A DNA stretch of 64,000 nucleotides, taken from contig NZ_CADIKL010000010.1 in NCBI RefSeq assembly GCF_902859945.1, positions 124,001 to 188,000 of the forward strand, in the 5' to 3' direction. This document shows, one piece after another, positions 35,200 to 44,600 of the stretch (position 1 is the first letter of the stretch; every line of letters starts with the position of its first letter). Both the position numbers and the translations under genes were made by a program. The DNA is from Paraburkholderia caffeinitolerans. GTDB lineage: Bacteria; Pseudomonadota; Gammaproteobacteria; Burkholderiales; Burkholderiaceae. Below the pieces are notes generated by a model. It ran no database searches and had not been told where the DNA came from. It worked only from the letters and a program-made list of their open reading frames with translations.

Positions 35200-37149
35200 T
35201 CAGTACAGCCGCTTTGCGCCCGCCGCATCGCCCGCGTTATATGAACGCAGGTCGATGGTCGCGCGGTTGCCCGTCACGAGGCGGTCGTCGATGACCGTCA
35301 GGTTGGCGTTCTGCAGCCCCTTCGTGAGGTTGCGCAGGTAATACTCGAACGCGAATGCGCGCCCGCCCGCTTGCGCTGCCGACACATCGGCGGCAAAGGT
35401 GGTCTGCTGGACGCGCGCGGCGGACAACGTTTCGGCGGCGCTACCTTTGGCTGTGTCCACTGTGGACAGCGCCGTCTGCTGGGCTTCGCCGACGAGCCCC
35501 GCCGCCAGCCCGCGCGCCTGCGCGACGCTCGCGGCCGCGCGGATCTGCGCCGCCTGCACGCCATGCCACGCCGCCGAGGCTCCAGCAGGCGGATGCACGC
35601 TTTCGATCACCACCGCCACCACGTCGATGCCGAGGCCAAACGCATCGAGCTGCTGCTGCACCGTGCGGCGCAACTGCTCGGCAATCACGGTCTGGCGCGC
35701 TTCGATGAGCGCATCGAGCGTATGTGAAGCGAGATAGCGGACCACTTCGCGATCGGCGATTGCGCGCACCGTGGCGGCCACGTCGGACGCGCGGTAGAGC
35801 GCGGCGCGCGCCGCTGCGTCGCCGGGCCCGATGCGGTAGTCGAGCCGCACATCGGCACTGACGACTTCGAAGTTCTGATGCTGCGCATCGCCGCCCGCGA
35901 TCACCTGGTTGGTTTCCCACGGGTGAGCGACGTCCCAAAGGCGATCGAGCTGCTCGGGCGTGCGGGCGTCCGCCGCGATGAGCGGCGCTGCACCAACGCG
36001 CGCCTCGGTCGTGACATCGGACACCACGATTTGATGGACCGCGCCGTTGTCGATCACGCGCGCGCGCCCGAACGGCCAAGGCAAGCCCACGTGAAGACCG
36101 GGCTGCCACACCGCGACCGGCGCGCCGAAGCGCTCCGACACCGCGCGCTGGTCGGGCTGGAGTATCGTCACGCCGCTCAGCAGCCACGCGAGCGTCACCA
36201 CCGCCACGCACCAGAGCGGCAGCATGCGCAGCGTGCTGTGAATCACCCAGCTCTGGCGCAAGTCGATGCCGTAACGCGCGCGCAGCGAAGCGCTGATCTC
36301 GGCGGGCGAGAGCGGCGGGCGCACCAGCAGTTGCGCGATCGCGCTGTCCACAAACCACGTGCGCGCGGCGAGCGCGCGCGGCGGCATGAACCATGAGACC
36401 ACGACGCGCAATATCCACTCGCACGCAATAGCTGCGGGCAGCAGCGCGGCAGCGAAAGCCAGCCAGCGCGCATCGACGCGCGCCCACGCATCGAGCGCGG
36501 CGCACGCCGCGCCGCCGAGCATGGTGCCGAGCGCGACGCGCAATGCGCCGGCCAGCACGCCGTACGCATGACTTTCAGTTGCACGCGCAACGAAAAAGCG
36601 CTCGCCCACGAGCGTCACAAACGCCAGCACCAGGGTGGCCACGCAGGCCAGCGCGGCAATGCGCGAGGCCAGCGGCTCGCTCGCAAGCGCACGCTTGTCG
36701 AACACCAACCAGGTGGCGGCGCACAGCAGCAGCGACAGCGCGGCCCCCGCGAGCACGCACCAGGGCCACCAGCGAATCGCACGCAAGCGCGTCAGCGCGA
36801 AACCACCCACGGTACGCCACCATGTCCCGCGCAGCAGACCCGCCAGCGCGAAACCGCCCGCGGCGCGCCACCATGTCTCGCGCCCGGCATCGCCTTCCAG
36901 AACAGGGCCCGCTTGCGCGCTCGCGCGTCCGCCTTGCGCGGTATCGCGGCAGGCGCCCGCCGCAACCAGCGCGACGTTCAGCGCGGCTGCCGCAATCGGT
37001 GCGAGCCAGCGGAAATCCGCCCGCGTGGCGCGCCAGCAGGCGACAGCGGCAAATGCAATGGCCAGCGCGAAGCCGGCATAGGCAATCTGCGCAAGCATGC
37101 GGGACGCGTGCTGGTACGAACCCGCCGTATCGGTAGCTTCACGCTGCAT
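35200..37149 (-). CDS. Large polytopic SPFH-domain protein
   Basis: The protein has 649 residues. The N-terminal half has about six or seven hydrophobic segments (AYAGFALAIAFAAVACW, LAPIAAAALNVALVAAG, VLAGAALSLLLCAATWLV, and others). A further helix (LWCVAVVTLAWLLSGVTIL) enters an SPFH domain, QPDQRAVSERFGAPVAVWQPGLHVGLPWPFGR, and a coiled-coil tail. The polytopic front part is not found in ordinary HflK/HflC. A short repeated segment, RTVGGFAL / WWRAAGGFAL, occurs near residues 70-110. The ATG at 37149 follows GGAGG. It is the first gene of the operon, 28 bp before the His-rich SPFH gene. Confidence 0.87.
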   Translation of the reverse strand: MQREATDTAGSYQHASRMLAQIAYAGFALAIAFAAVACWRATRADFRWLAPIAAAALNVALVAAGACRDTAQGGRASAQAGPVLEGDAGRETWWRAAGGFALAGLLRGTWWRTVGGFALTRLRAIRWWPWCVLAGAALSLLLCAATWLVFDKRALASEPLASRIAALACVATLVLAFVTLVGERFFVARATESHAYGVLAGALRVALGTMLGGAACAALDAWARVDARWLAFAAALLPAAIACEWILRVVVSWFMPPRALAARTWFVDSAIAQLLVRPPLSPAEISASLRARYGIDLRQSWVIHSTLRMLPLWCVAVVTLAWLLSGVTILQPDQRAVSERFGAPVAVWQPGLHVGLPWPFGRARVIDNGAVHQIVVSDVTTEARVGAAPLIAADARTPEQLDRLWDVAHPWETNQVIAGGDAQHQNFEVVSADVRLDYRIGPGDAAARAALYRASDVAATVRAIADREVVRYLASHTLDALIEARQTVIAEQLRRTVQQQLDAFGLGIDVVAVVIESVHPPAGASAAWHGVQAAQIRAAASVAQARGLAAGLVGEAQQTALSTVDTAKGSAAETLSAARVQQTTFAADVSAAQAGGRAFAFEYYLRNLTKGLQNANLTVIDDRLVTGNRATIDLRSYNAGDAAGAKRLY

Positions 37150-37317
37150 GCAGCATGCCCTCCGAATCGGCACTCCCCTGGATATCGAACGCTTGAAACA
37201 AATGGGACAACATTGAATGGGCTGGTGACGCGCGAGCCGATGCCGGCGACTGGCTGTCGCTCATTGAAAGCAGGCTTACGAATTAAGGGCGAGTGTCGTC
37301 CCGATGGCGGGGGGTCG

Positions 37318-37360
37318 CCATAGGGGTTCGGGGCAAAACCCGCTGCCCTCTGGTGCAAAG
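37318..37360 (-). repeat. Intergenic element copy F
   Basis: Minus strand: weak dyad TTGCACCAGAGGGCA, then TTGCCCCGAACCCCTATGG. It points at the first SPFH gene, 168 nt away. Beyond the box a longer match to copy G follows (GACACTCGCCCTT, then TCGTAAGC). It lies in the 348 bp gap 37150-37497, which otherwise holds only the alkylsulfatase terminator. Confidence 0.55.
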
Positions 37361-37418
37361 AGTCCGTATCGCGAGAAAAAGCGGGCAGAAAAGCGGCTCT
37401 GATAGCCAGAATGCGAAA

Positions 37419-37454
37419 GGGCCAGCCGAAGACTCAAAGCGCTTCGGCTGGCCC
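37419..37454 (-). terminator. Terminator after alkylsulfatase copy 2
   Basis: GGGCCAGCCGAAG (37419-37431) and CTTCGGCTGGCCC (37442-37454) form a perfect 13-bp stem 44 bp past the stop codon of the leftward alkylsulfatase gene. On that strand CTTTCGCATT follows, a weak T-rich tail. Confidence 0.65.
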
Positions 37455-37497
37455 GAACCGGCGCTGGCGCGCTGCCAGCTAGCGAACGTTTAACGCT

Positions 37498-39525
37498 TTA
37501 CTTCACGCGGTTTTCCGGCTGCAGCGGCAACACGAGATTCATGTTGTTCTTCAGATTCAGCGCGAAGATGCCGTTGAGCTTGCCAACAGCGGCCTTGTCG
37601 CCGGTGATCTTCGCCTTGCCCGCGCTTTCCAGTTCGTCGAGCGACGACTTGCCCGAAGCGAAAGCCAGCAGATCCGCCTGCGAAATTTCCAGCGTGGCGT
37701 CGGCCTTCGGCGCCTGGAAGTCAGGCACGCGGTTGAGCACGCCGTTATGCAGATCCAGTGCGAACTTCGCGCCGCTGCTGAGCTTCAGGTTGATCGTCGC
37801 GTTGCCGGCCTTTTCGGCCTTGATCTGGTCGACCAGCATGCCCAGGTAGTTGACGAACAGCTCGGGCGGCAGCGCCGCGATCACTTCCGGCGAGGTCGTG
37901 CTCAGGCCGTTCGAAGTAATGCCGCCCTTGCGCAGTTCGACCGCCGCGCCCAGGTACCAGTTACGGTACAGCGCGTTCTCTTCCTGGTAGCCCAACTGCT
38001 CGAACGCGTCGGCCATCAGGTAGTTCGCGTCCTTGTTGTTGCCGTCATAGGCAACGATGTTGTTGAGCAGGTCGACCGCGAAGCGGTAGTCGCCCTTCTT
38101 GAAGCTCGCCAATGCTGCGTCGAGCACCTTCTGCTCGCCGCCCATCGCTTCGACATAGCGCTTGCCGCGCTCCGCATCCGGGTAGCGCGCGAGCTCCGTG
38201 GCGTTGCCGTCGTACCAGCCCAGATTGCGCACGTAGGTCGACTTCAGGTTGTTGCGCGTGTTGCCGTAGTACGGGCGGTTGTCCCACTGGTTGAAGACCG
38301 CCTTCGGCAATTGCGCGTGCTCGGCGATATCGTCCGGGCGATAGCCGTAGTTGGCATAGCGCAGGGTCGTGTCGTACAGCGACTGGTACACGTCGCGCTG
38401 GTTCTTCAGGTACTCGACCACGTTCTGGTTGCCCCAGACCGGCCAGGTGTGCGGGCCGAACTGGACTTGCGCGTCGCCGCCCCAACGCGCCACGGCTTCG
38501 CCGATGTACTTGGCCCACACCTTCGCATCGCGCGTTTGCGCACCGCGCAGCGTGTAAATGTTGTGCTGAAGGTGGTTGACATCCTCGGCCATCGAGAGCG
38601 CCTTCCATTGCGGGATGTACATGACCATTTCCGAAGGCGCTTCGGATTGCGGCGCGAGGTAGAACACGAAGTCCACGCCGTCGATGGTGACCTTCTCGCC
38701 GTCCTTAGTGATCGACTTGTTGGGTATCGGCAGGCCCGAATTGTCGTTCGCCAGCGCCGGTCCCAGCGCGCCGGTGATGATGCCGCGCTCGCCCGGCTGG
38801 AGCACGTTGCCGTACTGATAGCTGGCACGGCGGACCATGATGTTGCCGGCGCTCACGTTCTCGGCAACCGCTTCTTCCAGGAAGCCTTGCGGTGCGATCA
38901 GCGGAATCTTGCCGCTCTTGAAGTCTTCGGGCTTGGCGAGGCCTGCTGCGTAGATGCCGTCGATGCCGCCGAAGTGGTCGGCGTGGCTATGCGAAATAAT
39001 TACGCCGCGCAGGGGCTTCTTGCCGCGATGCTGTTCGTACAGCGCGATCGATGCGGCCAGCGCCTTGGGCGAGTACTCGACGTCGTAGAGCACGATGCCG
39101 GTCTTCGTTTCGATGATGGTGAGGTTCGAGAGATCCTGGCCGCGCACCTGGTAGATGTGGTCCGTGACCTTGAACAGGCCGCCGTAGTTGGCCAGTTGGG
39201 CATGGCGCCACAGGCTCGGATTGACGGATTCGGGCGCCTGCTTGTCCTGCATGAAGTTCAGGCCGGGGGCGTTGAACACGCCGCCATCGATGACGCCGTT
39301 GTTGGCGAGCGGTGCGATCAAGCCCTTGCGGGAGTCCTCGAAGGCGGTCTTGTTGTTGAAATCGAGCTGGTTGTAGACAGCCTTGTTTGCGTCGCGCGTG
39401 AAGCTGGTCGCGGCCTTGGAATCCGCCGTGAACGAGTAGTTGTCAGCCTGTTGAGCAACAGCAGCGAAGGGAACGCTCAGCATGAGAATCCCGAGACCAA
39501 ACAACTCCGAAGTAACTTTACGCAC
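37498..39525 (-). CDS. Metallo-beta-lactamase alkyl sulfatase, copy 2
   Basis: The protein has 675 residues, started at a GTG (39525) because AAAGGA lies nine bases upstream; this gives a signal peptide ELFGLGILMLSVPFAAVAQQ. The zinc motif is SHSHADHFGG. FGPHTWPVWGNQNVVEYL is the counterpart of the VFASHHWPTWDN region of copy 1. The C-terminal SCP2-like domain is present (FALDLHNGVLNRV and LEISQADLLAFASGKSSL). It shares its overall layout with copy 1 but differs clearly in sequence, so the two probably have different substrates rather than being a recent duplication. It carries intergenic element copy G upstream and its own terminator. Confidence 0.92.
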   Translation of the reverse strand: MRKVTSELFGLGILMLSVPFAAVAQQADNYSFTADSKAATSFTRDANKAVYNQLDFNNKTAFEDSRKGLIAPLANNGVIDGGVFNAPGLNFMQDKQAPESVNPSLWRHAQLANYGGLFKVTDHIYQVRGQDLSNLTIIETKTGIVLYDVEYSPKALAASIALYEQHRGKKPLRGVIISHSHADHFGGIDGIYAAGLAKPEDFKSGKIPLIAPQGFLEEAVAENVSAGNIMVRRASYQYGNVLQPGERGIITGALGPALANDNSGLPIPNKSITKDGEKVTIDGVDFVFYLAPQSEAPSEMVMYIPQWKALSMAEDVNHLQHNIYTLRGAQTRDAKVWAKYIGEAVARWGGDAQVQFGPHTWPVWGNQNVVEYLKNQRDVYQSLYDTTLRYANYGYRPDDIAEHAQLPKAVFNQWDNRPYYGNTRNNLKSTYVRNLGWYDGNATELARYPDAERGKRYVEAMGGEQKVLDAALASFKKGDYRFAVDLLNNIVAYDGNNKDANYLMADAFEQLGYQEENALYRNWYLGAAVELRKGGITSNGLSTTSPEVIAALPPELFVNYLGMLVDQIKAEKAGNATINLKLSSGAKFALDLHNGVLNRVPDFQAPKADATLEISQADLLAFASGKSSLDELESAGKAKITGDKAAVGKLNGIFALNLKNNMNLVLPLQPENRVK

Positions 39526-39670
39526 TATTAGTGTTCCTTTTTGTGGTTTCTGGTGATGCACGGCGTCAGACGAAAATAGCGCCGGTCGACATTTGAATAT
39601 CGATCGGCGCAGAAATATAACAGCAAGCTTACGATAGAAGGGCGAATGTCACTCCAACGTAGGGAATCGA

Positions 39671-39710
39671 CATAGGTATTCGGGGCAAATTAAATTGCCC
39701 TTTAGGGCAA
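39671..39710 (-). repeat. Intergenic element copy G
   Basis: Minus strand: perfect dyad TTGCCC-TAAA-GGGCAA (39710-39695), spacer TTTAA, box TTTGCCCCGAATACCTATGT. It points to alkylsulfatase copy 2, 145 nt away. About 50 nt beyond the box, TCGTAAGCTTGC then TTATATTT may be promoter elements; the first part matches copy F. The 360 bp gap 39526-39885 holds nothing else recognised. Confidence 0.65.
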
Positions 39711-39885
39711 TAAATTCACATCATGAAATGAAATGGATAAAAAAGCGGCGCAATTAGCCCTAATGGAAACGAGTCAGCCCGGTTAATGCAACACGATGAT
39801 GCCGCGCAGCGCAATGCCGCCGAAACGACATTTGCATGTCGATTCGGCGGAGAATTTAAATGGGGGAAAAAGCTGGAGGCAGTCT

Positions 39886-41592
39886 TTAATACGCCTTGCG
39901 CAATTGCAGCCAGCAGTGAGCGGAGGTATTGGCTCGCGAGCTGAGAATTTCCGGCGTGCGTCCGAATGGGAACGCCACGCTGGCGCTCACCAGCAGCTTG
40001 TACGGGCCGTTCCATTGCACGCCAACGCCGGCGCTGCTCAACTGCCCCGTGTTGGGTCCGGGCACGAAGGTGTTCTTGTATTGCTGGATCCAACCCGTAT
40101 CCACGAACGCCGAAAACTGCCAGAGCCCCGGAATATTCTGGAACGTTGCATCGTGCCGGTATTCGACCGTCCCCAGATAGCCCCGCGAACCGGACAGCAC
40201 GCCCACGTCATAGCCGCGCACGCTGCTGGGACCGCCCAGGTAGAACTGCTCCGACGTGTCGAGGTTCTTGCTCGAAGTCTGGCCCGAGAAGCCAAAGTAC
40301 AGCGCGTCGTTGCGCGTGAGCTGCTGCAGGCGCGACATCGACAGCGACAGCTTCACGTAGTGGCCCGCCGTGTCCGCTCCGAGCTGGTCGACAAAGTCGG
40401 TCTGCCAGTTGTTCGCCGAGAGCACGCCATACGTCATCGAAAGGCGTGCGTTCGACACGCCGTACGCATCGAGCTCATCGCCCGCGAGCGTGGGGGACAC
40501 GCTGTTGGTGTGGCGATCGTTCTGCAGTCCGATGATGTCGATATTGTCGTTGAGCCTGCGGAAGTCGTATTCGAGTTGTCCGTAGAGATTGCCGCGCGTA
40601 TTGCGGATGAACGGATGCGAGAGCACCGCGCCCGCAGTGAAAGCCGAGCCGTGCGAATCGAGCGCCTCGAGGTCGTTGCCGAGGCGATAGTCGAGCGCCG
40701 ACACCGTGGCCCCGAGCGTCGTGCCCTGACCGTTGAGCAGGTAGCGGTAGTCCATGCGCCCGTAGGTCATGCCCTCGCCCGTCGTCAACGCGCTGAAGTC
40801 CAGCAGGTCGCCCTGATTGAACACGTTGTTGATGTTCAGGTTGCCGCTGCCGCGCACGCGTCCGCTATACGGGTCGCCGAAGTTGTCCACGCCCGCGTCG
40901 CCGGTCACGCGCTGCTGCGGCTTCACGTCGACGAGCAGGTCGGAGGTGCCCACCTGCTGACCGGGCCGCAGCGTCGAGTTCACTTCCGCGCCGGGAATGT
41001 CCTGCATCAGCAGCAGCGTGCGCTCGAGCTGGAATTCGCTGACCGGCTGCCCCGACTGCAACGCCGCGAGCGTGCTGTTGATCGGGCGCGGCGCGATGTC
41101 GTTCGGGTTATTCACCGTGATGGCGCCGTAGCGCGCCTCGGCCACGTCGATGCGCACGACGCCGTTCTCGATCTTCTGCGCAGGCACGTAAGCGGTTGCG
41201 AGCGGGAAGCCGTGCTCGTGATACACGTCGCTGATGCGGTCGGCCAGCGCGTTCAGGTCGGCCAGCGTGAGGTTCTTGCCCTCGCTCGGCGCGACCACCT
41301 CGCGCAGCGTCTCGGTGGGTATTTCGGTGTTGCCGGTGATCTCGATCTTCTGGACCGGGAACGTCTTCGTGTTGTCCGCCGGTGCCTCCTTCGGCTGCTC
41401 GATCGTGAGACCGAGGTTCGAGGAAGGCGGCTGCAGTGAAGGCTGCGGCACCTGCTGGAGCAACTGGCCGCTGCCGCTGTTCGGCGCCGCCGGTGGGCGC
41501 ACCTGAGCGTGCGCGGCCAGCGCCGTCGTGGCGAGCGTGATGGCGAGGCAGGTTCGTGTTTTGCGCAAGCGGTTCGAGCGAGTCTCGATCAT
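39886..41592 (-). CDS. Two-partner secretion transporter (ShlB/FhaC/HecB family, TpsB)
   Basis: The protein has 568 residues. Signal peptide (CLAITLATTALAAHAQ), a Pro/Gln-rich linker, then POTRA domains (VQKIEITGNTEIPTETLREVV and LADLNALADRISDVYHEHGF). The 16-strand barrel carries the conserved VRGYDVGVLSGSRGYLGTVEYRH loop. These proteins export one TpsA exoprotein across the outer membrane. It starts 85 bp after the TpsA stop on the same strand, so tpsA-tpsB is one unit, with tpsA first. Confidence 0.93.
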   Translation of the reverse strand: MIETRSNRLRKTRTCLAITLATTALAAHAQVRPPAAPNSGSGQLLQQVPQPSLQPPSSNLGLTIEQPKEAPADNTKTFPVQKIEITGNTEIPTETLREVVAPSEGKNLTLADLNALADRISDVYHEHGFPLATAYVPAQKIENGVVRIDVAEARYGAITVNNPNDIAPRPINSTLAALQSGQPVSEFQLERTLLLMQDIPGAEVNSTLRPGQQVGTSDLLVDVKPQQRVTGDAGVDNFGDPYSGRVRGSGNLNINNVFNQGDLLDFSALTTGEGMTYGRMDYRYLLNGQGTTLGATVSALDYRLGNDLEALDSHGSAFTAGAVLSHPFIRNTRGNLYGQLEYDFRRLNDNIDIIGLQNDRHTNSVSPTLAGDELDAYGVSNARLSMTYGVLSANNWQTDFVDQLGADTAGHYVKLSLSMSRLQQLTRNDALYFGFSGQTSSKNLDTSEQFYLGGPSSVRGYDVGVLSGSRGYLGTVEYRHDATFQNIPGLWQFSAFVDTGWIQQYKNTFVPGPNTGQLSSAGVGVQWNGPYKLLVSASVAFPFGRTPEILSSRANTSAHCWLQLRKAY

Positions 41593-41677
41593 GGTATCTA
41601 ATGCCTTGGGTCGCCTTGGGTCGCGCTACTGCGCGTGCGTTGTTCTTCTCCTCCACCCGGAGGGCTCAGGGTTTGGC

Positions 41678-44600
41678 TCAGTTCGTGGGCAGCCGGACCC
41701 CTCCGTTCAGGACCGTGAGCGCCATCCCCGGATGGAAGTCCGAGCGCGCCACATTGCGCTCATTGGGATGGTCTTCCTGCTTCTGGTTGCCCGCGTAATT
41801 GCCCTGCGCGCTGTCCGAGGCCGTGCCGTACGGCGTCGAGACGTCCTGCGGCCCGAGCGGCGCCTGCACGTTCGCGAGCGAGCCCAGCGGGATCGGCGAC
41901 TCCGGCGCGATGATGTTGGCGGTGAGGCCGCTCGGCTGCTGGAGCACGTAGTTGCCCGCGTCCGCGCCGCTGATCGTCATCGCCGTGCTCACCGGCTTGC
42001 CGAAGCCGATCGCCGGATTGTTGAAATAGCCCACGGTGTCGTTGCCGAGCGCGACGTTGTCCTGGCCCAGCACGCCCGCAAGCGTTGCGCCGGACAGCGG
42101 GTCGAGCACGGTGCCGTCGTAGAACCGGTTGGTCGTCTGCGTATTCACCACCGTGAGCGGCGCGGGCGTGACCGTGACCCAGTCCACGCCGCCCGCGAGC
42201 GTGTAGTTGCTGCCAAGCGCCGCGCCGTTGCCGGTCAGCGTGTAGCCCGAAAGGCCGTTCGCCGCGAACGACTTCTGGTTGCCCACGTTCTTGTCCGCGA
42301 GCGTGCCGGTGCCCGAAAGCGTGAGCGTTTCGCCGTTCGCGCCCTGGAGCACGCCGTTGCTGCCGAACAGGCCCGCAGATGCGCCCGTGGTCGCGTCGTA
42401 CACGCGGCTGCCGGTCAGGCTGAGGATGTACGGCGTGATGTTCGCGGAGGTGCTTGCGGCCGTGTTGAACGTGTAGTTGCCCGCGTCCGCGCCGCTCGCC
42501 GTGATGCCGTTCACGGCCACTGCAATGCCGTTGCCGACGTTCGGCGTCGAGAAGTTCGACGACTGCGCGCTGAAGCTCACGTTGTCGCCGCTCAGGATGC
42601 CGTTGCTCGCGAGGCCGACCGAAGCGGCCGTGTTGCCGTCGTAGACCTTGTTCACGCCGGTTGCGCTCACGTTGACCGCGAGCGGCGTGATGGTCACCCA
42701 GTCGATGCCGCCGACCAGCGTGTAATTGCTGGCGCGCGTCGAGCCGTTGCCGACCAGCGCGTGATTCAGGTCGCCCGGCGTGAGCAGCAGTTTGTCGCCG
42801 ACGTTGCGGCTCGCAATCGTGCCCTGGCCGAGCAGCGTGAGCGTCTCGCCGTTCAGGCCATCGAGCACGCCGTTCCTGCCGAACAAATGCGCGCCGGCCA
42901 CATTCGTGCCGTCGTACACGCGCGTGCCCGTGAGATTCAGGATGTACGGCGTGATGTCGGCGGTCGTGGTCGCGGTTGTGTTGAACGAGTAGTTGTTGAG
43001 GTCGCTGCCCGTGCCCGTGATGCCCGCCACGTTCACCGTGATGCCGGTGCCGGCGTTCGGCGTGACGAAGTTCGCGCTGCCGGCCGTGAAGGAGGCGGTG
43101 TCGCTGCCGATCAGCCCGGTCACGGTCAAGCCATTGAGCGTGGCGTTGGTCGTGGTGTCGTAGACCTTGTTCTGCGCGCTGGCCGTGATCGTCAGGAGCG
43201 CCTTCGTGATGTCCGCGCTGGTCAGCACCACCGAACGCCCGAACGAGTAGTTGCTGAGGTCCGTGCCGCTGCCGGTGAGGCCAACGATGATCGGAATACT
43301 CGTGCCGACGTTGGGCGTGGTGAAGTTGGCCGAATCGTAGCCGATCTGAGCGTTGTCGCCCTGAATGAGGCCAGTGACACTGAAGGTGCCGAGCGTCGCG
43401 ACTGTCGTGCCGTCGTAGACCTTGTTGTTGCCGGTGGCCGTGATCGTCAGCGCCTTCGGCGTGACGGTGACCCAGTCGGTGCCGCCAGCCAGCGTGTAAT
43501 TGCTGGCGAGGCCCGTGCCGTTGCCGAGCGCGAGCGAGCCGAAGTCGGCGAACGGCTTCTGGTCGCCCACATTCTTGTTCTGCAAATTGCCCGAGCCCGT
43601 GAGCAACACCGTCTGGCCATTCACGCCCGTGAGCGTCCCATTGGCGCCGAACAGACCTGCCGAGGCGCCCACGGTGCCGTCGTAGACGCGGGTGCCCTGC
43701 AGGCTCAGCACGTATGGAAGGATGTCCGCCGTGGTCGTCGCGGTGTTGGCGAACGTGTAGTTCGAGAGCGTGCTGCCGCTGCCCGTGATGCCAGTCACGT
43801 CGACCTCGATGCCGTTGCCCGCGTTCGGCGTCACGAAATTCGCGCCGGCGGCCGTGAAGGTGCCGGTCTCGCCCGGCACGAAGCCGCTCACGCTCAGACC
43901 ATTGAGCGTGGCCGTGGTGGTGGCGTCGTAGGTCTTGTTGTTCGCGCTGGCCGTGATCGTCAGCGGACGCGGCGTGATGTCCGCTTGCGTCGTCACCACC
44001 TGGCTGCCGAACGAGTAGTTGCGGATGTCCGTGCCGTCGGCGTACAGGCTGACCGAGATGTTAATGCCCGTGCCGACGTTGGCCTGGGCGAAGGTCGGCG
44101 AGTTGTAAAAGACGGCTGCGTTGTCGCCCGCCACGATGCCGTTCACGGTGAAACTGCTGAGCGTGGCGGCCGTGGTGGCGTCGTACACCTTGTTCTGGCC
44201 CACGGCCGTGATCGTCAGCGCCTTCGGCGTGATGTTGACCCAGTCGCCCGCGCCGGTGCCGAGCGTGTAGTTGCTCGCCAGCGCGCTGCCGTTGCCCGCG
44301 AGCGTGAAGCCCGAAAGGCCGTTGATCGTGGCAAACGGCTGCACATTCACGTTCTTGCTCGCGAGCGTGCCAGTGCCAGTGAGCGTGAGCGTTTCGCCGG
44401 CCACGCCGGTGAGCACGCCGCTCGCGCCGAACAGCTGGGCATCGGCGCCGGTCGTGCCGTCGTACACGCGCGTGCCCTGCAGGACCAGCGTATAGGGCGT
44501 GATGTTCGCCGTGACGCCCGTGGGCTGCGTCAAGGTGTAGTTGCCCGCATCCGTGCCGCTCAGTCCGAAGTTGGTGGAGACGGCAATGCCGTTGTTGGCG

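Noticed and set aside
41678..41900. Contact-dependent inhibition toxin at the C-terminus of TpsA with an immunity gene
   Set aside because: The end is short, non-repetitive and lacks a VENN-type boundary or toxin domain; the next gene is the transporter, not a small immunity gene.
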